Source: an uncultured Muribaculaceae bacterium | GTDB taxonomy: Bacteria > Bacteroidota > Bacteroidia > Bacteroidales > Muribaculaceae | Direction: 5' to 3' | Length of the DNA: 64,000 bases | Assembly: GCA_910584055.1 (NCBI GenBank) | Contig: CAJTZS010000006.1 | Span: 1 to 64,000 of the forward strand | Part shown: piece by piece, positions 59,516 through 64,000 of the stretch | Numbering within the stretch: the stretch's first letter is position 1 | Layout: every line of letters starts with the position of its first letter | The notes under the pieces: model-generated | The model's input: only the letters and a program-made list of their open reading frames with translations | Databases searched by the model: none | Told to the model about the DNA's origin: nothing | Position numbers and translations under genes: made by a program

Positions 59516-61051
59516 ATGACACTCAATAATATTTTCAAATATAGTTTTCTTGTTGCGGGACTGTCGGCCATTGTGCTGACATCCTGCTCCGAGAAAGAGG
59601 TTCCGGTAGCTCCCAATGGATTCGACCGGGATGATGTGACGATTGTCCATCAGTTTGGCAAGAATCTTGCCGGAAGGGTAATAGTAGATGGAGTGCCTCG
59701 TGCGGGGGTTGTGGTGAGCGACGGAATAAACGTTGAAGTTACGGATGACAAAGGTGAGTACCAGATGTATACGACACGTCAGCACGTGTTTGTATCTGTG
59801 CCCGAAGATTGCGCAATTCCTGTGCTTGACGGACTTCCAAGATTCTACAAGGTGCTTGACTTCTCTGTGGATGCTAAGATTCAGCGTGACTTCAACCTGA
59901 ATTCTTCTCCTAAGAAAACGGAATGGACTCTTATGGCGATTGCAGACCCTCAGATAGGCAATGATAATGATGTGAATGATTTCAGCAGTATTATCCTTCC
60001 TGATTTTTCCGATTTTTCCAAACCGCAGGGCGAGAACACTTTCGGTATCACTCTTGGGGATATTGTATGGAACAAACCGGATCTGTTCTCAACTTATAAG
60101 ACACTTATCGGTCGCACTTCAGTACCTACGTTCTCCGTGATCGGTAATCACGACCATAACGAGAGCATCAAGAATGATACGGACAGCGATGCTGATTTCC
60201 GGAATGTCCTTGGCCCGACATATTATTCTGTGAATATTGGTGACTACCATATGGTTGTTCTCGACGACGTTCTCTATAGTGGAGAAACCGGAAGAAACGA
60301 TTATGCCAACACCATTACACAGGAACAGCTTGACTGGCTTAAGAAAGACCTGTCGTATGTTTCTAAAGAGAAAGGTCTTATCGTGGCTCTTCATATCCCT
60401 ACGGCGCGTTGGAACAAACTCAACAATCTGACAAACACGCAGGCACTCTATGATTTAATCAAAGATTTCGACAATGTGCAGATTGTTTCCGGTCATGCCC
60501 ACAATCAGTCAACGGTTGAGATTGCACCCAATATGACGGAATATAATTTTGCTGCCGCGATGGGTGCCTACTGGTATCCTCTTTGCAGTGACGGGACGCC
60601 CCGCGGATATGGAATGCTTAAATTCAATGGCAACAAACTTGTAGATGTCAAATATAAGTCGGTCGGCCATCCTGATGATTTCCAGATGAAGATATATGCT
60701 CCCAAGGATGCAGTCCTTTGCAAGCCCTCGAACAATGCCGGCGATCCATTCGACGAAATTCTCGTGAACGTTTTCTGCTGGTATCCGAAATGGAAGGTTG
60801 AGCTTCAGGAAGACGGGGGAGAATGGAAAGTCCTCAGCAATGTCCAGGCACAAGACCCTGATGTGCGCAAGAGTCTGGTATATGACGAGGATGATAAGAA
60901 ATGGTATATTCCGGCCAATCATAACGGCGCTCAAATCGCCACGACCAACCATATGTTCCTCTACAAGCCTTCGGCAACATGGAAGAGCGTTACGGTACGA
61001 GCAACTGATCCATTCGGAAATGTTTACACCTCATCTTTGAATAATGAATGA
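59516..61051 (+). CDS. Calcineurin-like metallophosphoesterase lipoprotein (three-domain type)
   Basis: 511 residues. The signal peptide ends in a lipobox (IVLTSCSEKEV, Cys about 23). Residues about 40-120 form a transthyretin-like N-terminal domain (NLAGRVIVDGVPRAGVVVSDG). The catalytic domain has IADPQIGNDNDV (about 142-153), FGITLGDIVWN, VIGNHDHNES (about 207-216), LHIPTARW and SGHAHNQS (about 324-331), the metal ligands of calcineurin-type enzymes. A C-terminal beta domain completes the MetallophosN-Metallophos-MetallophosC layout. It probably cleaves phosphomono- or diesters in the locus substrate. It starts 48 bp after the SusD gene. Confidence 0.88.
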   Translation: MTLNNIFKYSFLVAGLSAIVLTSCSEKEVPVAPNGFDRDDVTIVHQFGKNLAGRVIVDGVPRAGVVVSDGINVEVTDDKGEYQMYTTRQHVFVSVPEDCAIPVLDGLPRFYKVLDFSVDAKIQRDFNLNSSPKKTEWTLMAIADPQIGNDNDVNDFSSIILPDFSDFSKPQGENTFGITLGDIVWNKPDLFSTYKTLIGRTSVPTFSVIGNHDHNESIKNDTDSDADFRNVLGPTYYSVNIGDYHMVVLDDVLYSGETGRNDYANTITQEQLDWLKKDLSYVSKEKGLIVALHIPTARWNKLNNLTNTQALYDLIKDFDNVQIVSGHAHNQSTVEIAPNMTEYNFAAAMGAYWYPLCSDGTPRGYGMLKFNGNKLVDVKYKSVGHPDDFQMKIYAPKDAVLCKPSNNAGDPFDEILVNVFCWYPKWKVELQEDGGEWKVLSNVQAQDPDVRKSLVYDEDDKKWYIPANHNGAQIATTNHMFLYKPSATWKSVTVRATDPFGNVYTSSLNNE

Positions 61052-61069
61052 AGTTGTTTAAACAACTTC
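61050..61069. promoter_or_regulatory. Perfect 20-bp palindrome between the phosphoesterase and GH31 genes
   Basis: GAAGTTGTTTAAACAACTTC overlaps the stop codon of the phosphoesterase gene. It has no T-run, so it is more likely an operator or RNA-processing hairpin than a terminator. A TATTTTTG -7 box follows at 61099-61106, with a weak, closely spaced -33 (TTG at 61080). Confidence 0.55.
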
Positions 61070-61134
61070 AATGATTTCATTGCAAAATAAGAAATAATTA
61101 TTATTTTTGCAAAACGAAACCTTACGAAGCATAA

Positions 61135-63384
61135 ATGAAAAGATTTTCTAAATTGATAGCATTGTCAGTTCTCCTCATAGGAGGAGGGCTGGCAGCTTTT
61201 GCCTACCATCCGAAACAGAATCCGATGACATTCGGCAAGAATCGTCTTTCCATCATTACCCCGACACTTTTGCGTCTGGAATACGCGACTGATGAGAAAT
61301 TTATAGACGATCCCACACTTTTCGCATACGACCGCACATCGATGCTCGCTCCGGAGAGCATCGACGTAAAGGATCTTGGCGACAATTGTTATGAAATCAG
61401 GACACCGGCGTTGCGTATATGGTATAAAAATGACGGATTTCCGTTCTCAACCTCTAACCTCAATGTGTTTTATACGCATAACGGGAAAGAGAAAAAATTT
61501 ACCAATCGCTTCATAACCAAAAATAATCTTGGAGGCCCGGTCGAGACTCTTGACCGCGTCACCAAGGAGATACCGATGAACGATGGTATCCTCAGTAAGG
61601 ATGGATGGTACATGATAGATGATGCAAGAAGTGACCTTCTTGTGAATGACTGGATCAAACCACGTGACACTCAAAATCATATTCAGGATCAGTATTGTTT
61701 CATATACGGCAATGATTTCAAGGCGGCACTTGCAAGCCTCGGCGCCATTTCGGGGAAAGTACCGATGACCCGTAAATATATCCATGGAGTCTGGTATTGC
61801 CGTTACTGGGATTACACCTCGGATGAATTTCTTGATATTATTGATGGCTATGACAAGAACGATTTCCCTATCGATAACATCGTTTTCGATATGGGATGGC
61901 ATACGAACGACGCGAAGGTCGGAACGGGACATAACGGTCATCTCAACTGGAACGGCTATAGCTGGAATAAAGAATTGATACCCGATCCTGCGGATCTCGT
62001 GAAGAAACTGCATGCCAAAGGTGTGACGGTTTCCCTTAACGACCATCCTCATGACGGCATTCGTCCCCACGAGGATAATTATGCTGATTTTGCAAAGGCT
62101 CTCGGTGTGAAAGATGGTGAAGTTCCACTGTTCGACCTCTCCGATAAAAATTATATGGAGAAGTTCTTTCAATATGCACATAAGCCTTCAGAAGATATAG
62201 GTGTGGATTTCTGGTGGCTCGATTGGCAGCAGAATTATCTTTATCCTTACGTCCATGGTCATAACTCCACCTCTCTGCAATGGATCAACGAACTTTATTA
62301 TCGCAATTCGATGCGAGAGGGGAAACGTGGCGCCGGCTATAGCCGCTGGGCAGGATGGGGCGATCATCGTCATCCGATTCAGTTCTCCGGCGATGCCCAG
62401 GCAAACTGGCCAATGCTTGCCTTCGAGGTTAAACTGACAGCCTGTTCCGGGCAGGGCGGTTGCTATTATTGGGCTCACGACATAGGTGGTTTCCGTGGAG
62501 AACCTAATCCGGAGCTGACAACCCGCTGGACTCAGTTTGGTGCTCTTTCAGCTGCTCTTCGCGTGCATTCTACAAAAGACAAGAAGCTTGACCGCCGTCC
62601 ATGGATCAGTGGAGACAAGGAAACGAAGGCGATGCGCAAGATGTATCATTTCCGTTCCCAACTGATGCCTTATATATACAGCAACGTATGGCATACTCAC
62701 AATACAATGGTTCCCTTGAACCGTTCGATGTTTATCGATTTCGGAGATCAGAAAGAGTCGTTTGCCCAGCCGCAGCAGTTTATGTTCGGTGACGTTCTTA
62801 TGGCGGCTCCTATCACATCTCCCGGGGACGGTCCGGATAAAGTAGCGTCTCAGAAGGTTTGGTTTCCGAATGGAGAGGTATGGTATGACTATTTCACAGG
62901 AGAGCGCATTGACGGAGGACAGACCCTCGATATCGCCAAACCTCTTGACGAATTCCCTCTTTACGTAAGGGGAGGTCATATCCTTGCAATGCAGCCATAC
63001 ACTCCGCGTCCTGCAACAACACCGTTGACGAAACTTGAACTTATTGTTTATCCGGCGGCTTCGGATGTAGACAACACTTTTGAGCTGTATGAAGACGATG
63101 GTATCAGCCTTGACTACAAGGATGGTAAATATTCAGTGTCAAAGCTCAATTATTCTCAGAAGGGAAATAAGGCTGTTGTCACGGTGAATCCTTCAGAGGG
63201 GGGATATGACGGTCAAGTGGAAAAACGGGCGTATATTGTCCGTCTACCTAAGGCTGATGTTAAAGCCGGTGTAAAGGTAAATGGTAAGAAAGTGAAAGTA
63301 ACGACAGATAAGGAAGGAGTGTCCGTTATAGAGATTCCTTCTACAGATGTACGGAAAAAAGTGATAGTCGAATATACTATTTAA
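61135..63384 (+). CDS. Secreted GH31 glycoside hydrolase (alpha-glucosidase/xylosidase-like)
   Basis: 749 residues with a signal peptide (LIALSVLLIGGGLAAFAYHP). The N-terminal beta-sandwich is followed by the barrel: VWYCRYWDYTSDEFLDIIDGY (about 221-241), IVFDMGWH, DFWWLDWQQNY (about 359-369) with the nucleophile Asp in WWLDW, HDIGGFRGEPN (about 448-458), and RSQLMPYIYSNVW. GH31 enzymes act on alpha-glucosides, alpha-xylosides, alpha-galactosides or sulfoquinovosides; the motif spelling does not decide among them. It probably removes an alpha-linked sugar from the substrate taken up by the SusC/D pair. Confidence 0.9.
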   Translation: MKRFSKLIALSVLLIGGGLAAFAYHPKQNPMTFGKNRLSIITPTLLRLEYATDEKFIDDPTLFAYDRTSMLAPESIDVKDLGDNCYEIRTPALRIWYKNDGFPFSTSNLNVFYTHNGKEKKFTNRFITKNNLGGPVETLDRVTKEIPMNDGILSKDGWYMIDDARSDLLVNDWIKPRDTQNHIQDQYCFIYGNDFKAALASLGAISGKVPMTRKYIHGVWYCRYWDYTSDEFLDIIDGYDKNDFPIDNIVFDMGWHTNDAKVGTGHNGHLNWNGYSWNKELIPDPADLVKKLHAKGVTVSLNDHPHDGIRPHEDNYADFAKALGVKDGEVPLFDLSDKNYMEKFFQYAHKPSEDIGVDFWWLDWQQNYLYPYVHGHNSTSLQWINELYYRNSMREGKRGAGYSRWAGWGDHRHPIQFSGDAQANWPMLAFEVKLTACSGQGGCYYWAHDIGGFRGEPNPELTTRWTQFGALSAALRVHSTKDKKLDRRPWISGDKETKAMRKMYHFRSQLMPYIYSNVWHTHNTMVPLNRSMFIDFGDQKESFAQPQQFMFGDVLMAAPITSPGDGPDKVASQKVWFPNGEVWYDYFTGERIDGGQTLDIAKPLDEFPLYVRGGHILAMQPYTPRPATTPLTKLELIVYPAASDVDNTFELYEDDGISLDYKDGKYSVSKLNYSQKGNKAVVTVNPSEGGYDGQVEKRAYIVRLPKADVKAGVKVNGKKVKVTTDKEGVSVIEIPSTDVRKKVIVEYTI

Positions 63385-63433
63385 ACTATTACAATATTAC
63401 CGAATCAGAATAATAACATATAAATTTTTTATC

Positions 63434-64000
63434 ATGAGAAAAAGCATTCTCTTTATCGCTGCGGCATTGTTCGCAGGAAGTTTTGCGCTTCATGCTGCAA
63501 AACCGAAAGTGATCGCTCATCGAGGTTACTGGAACACGGCCGGTGCCGCTCAGAATTCGATCCGTTCGCTTGTAAAGGCAGACTCCGTGGGTTGCTATGC
63601 ATCTGAATTTGACGTATGGATGACCCCTGACAGCGTGCTTATTGTCAATCATGACCCGACAATCAATGGCGTGGAGATTCAGCGCACACCGGCTGCGGAA
63701 GTTCGCAAGCAGAAACTTTCAAACGGCGAGACGGTCCCCACTCTTGATGAATATCTCAAGACGGCAGCCGGACTGAAGACACGGCTCGTGCTTGAACTTA
63801 AAACGCATGACAGTCGTGCGAGGGAGAAAGCTGCTGTAAAGAAATCTATTGAATTGGTCAAGAAATATGGTCTTGCCGATCGCACGGATTATATAGTATT
63901 CTCGAAAGATGCTTTCAAGCAATATGTGAAAGCCGCGCCTAAGGGAGCCAAGGTATATTTCCTGAATGGCGATTATGTTCCCTGTCAGATAAAATATGCA
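63434..64000 (+). CDS. Glycerophosphodiester phosphodiesterase, 3' end outside the window
   Basis: The ATG at 63434 opens a frame of 189 codons that runs past position 64000. The signal peptide is MRKSILFIAAALFAGSFALHAA. The GDPD core begins KVIAHRGYWNTAGAAQNSI (about 24-42), with the HRG motif and its catalytic His. ASEFDVWMTPDSVLIVNHDPTING (about 57-80) carries the metal-binding Glu/Asp and the second His. LVLELKTH is the next strand. Such enzymes release glycerol-3-phosphate from glycerophosphodiesters in the periplasm. It is 49 bp downstream of the GH31 gene, so it is probably the last part of the same locus. Confidence 0.92.
   Translation, partial: MRKSILFIAAALFAGSFALHAAKPKVIAHRGYWNTAGAAQNSIRSLVKADSVGCYASEFDVWMTPDSVLIVNHDPTINGVEIQRTPAAEVRKQKLSNGETVPTLDEYLKTAAGLKTRLVLELKTHDSRAREKAAVKKSIELVKKYGLADRTDYIVFSKDAFKQYVKAAPKGAKVYFLNGDYVPCQIKYA

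Noticed and set aside
61447..62181. 244-codon ORF on the - strand
   Set aside because: Antisense shadow of the GH31 gene, with no start context or domain.
1..64000. CRISPR array, rRNA operon or prophage
   Set aside because: No regularly spaced repeats with unique spacers, no rRNA-like sequence and no phage structural genes were found.

Overview
The window looks like a chromosomal segment of a gut Bacteroidales, most likely Muribaculaceae. The order is supported by a SusC/SusD pair with BACON-type lipoproteins, a DUF3843-type protein, a Bacteroidetes-type KUP transporter and many promoters of the Bacteroidetes form TTTG-N19/20-TAnnTTTG. The family assignment is an inference from general resemblance.

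Layout. 0.4-12 kb (mostly +) is housekeeping: a GH78-like glycosidase, hisS, a DUF3843-type protein, a secreted histidine phosphatase, a polyprenol-phosphate glycosyltransferase and a DUF2156 protein (both -), aspartate kinase, engB, a GtrA protein, rpiB, folB and two tandem tRNA-Arg(ACG) genes. 12-20.7 kb has kup, an unrecognised secreted protein, a RAYT-like Y1 transposase with an extra C-terminal domain, a UDP-glucuronate 4-epimerase-like enzyme, an AAA ATPase and an aminotransferase. A 329-bp MITE-like foldback element follows (20796-21124).

21.2-31 kb (-) is an AT-rich exopolysaccharide operon: Wzx, Wzy, three GT2 glycosyltransferases and two ATP-grasp proteins. It is headed by an unusual gene joining a degenerate tyrosine-recombinase fold to a NusG/UpxY-like antiterminator, with an in-frame TGA inside the NusG part. 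Directly upstream, two 27-bp recombination-site-like repeats in inverted orientation (31114-31142 and 31303-31329) flank about 160 bp carrying one consensus promoter that now points into the operon. This is the architecture of a phase-variable invertible promoter.

31.4-41.7 kb holds a nitroreductase, a small CsbD-like protein and a long (-) operon: ABC ATPase, ABC-2 permease, GntR regulator, a 32-residue membrane ORF, MacB-type ATPase, two FtsX/MacB permeases, HlyD-type adaptor and TolC. YqgE follows on +. 41.7-51.9 kb has a GH36 alpha-galactosidase, a HAD phosphatase, glpT, glpC, glpB and glpA, with a divergent DeoR/GlpR-type regulator. 52.5-64 kb is a polysaccharide-utilisation-like locus: two BACON lipoproteins, SusC, SusD, a three-domain metallophosphoesterase, a GH31 glycosidase and a glycerophosphodiester phosphodiesterase cut by the window end. 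Together with glpABC-glpT it may release, import and oxidise glycerol-3-phosphate from glycosylated glycerophosphate polymers (inference).

A family of 20-bp palindromes preceded by GTAG (on the - strand) occurs at five intergenic places. This is the format of REP sequences mobilised by RAYT transposases, and a RAYT gene is present in the window.
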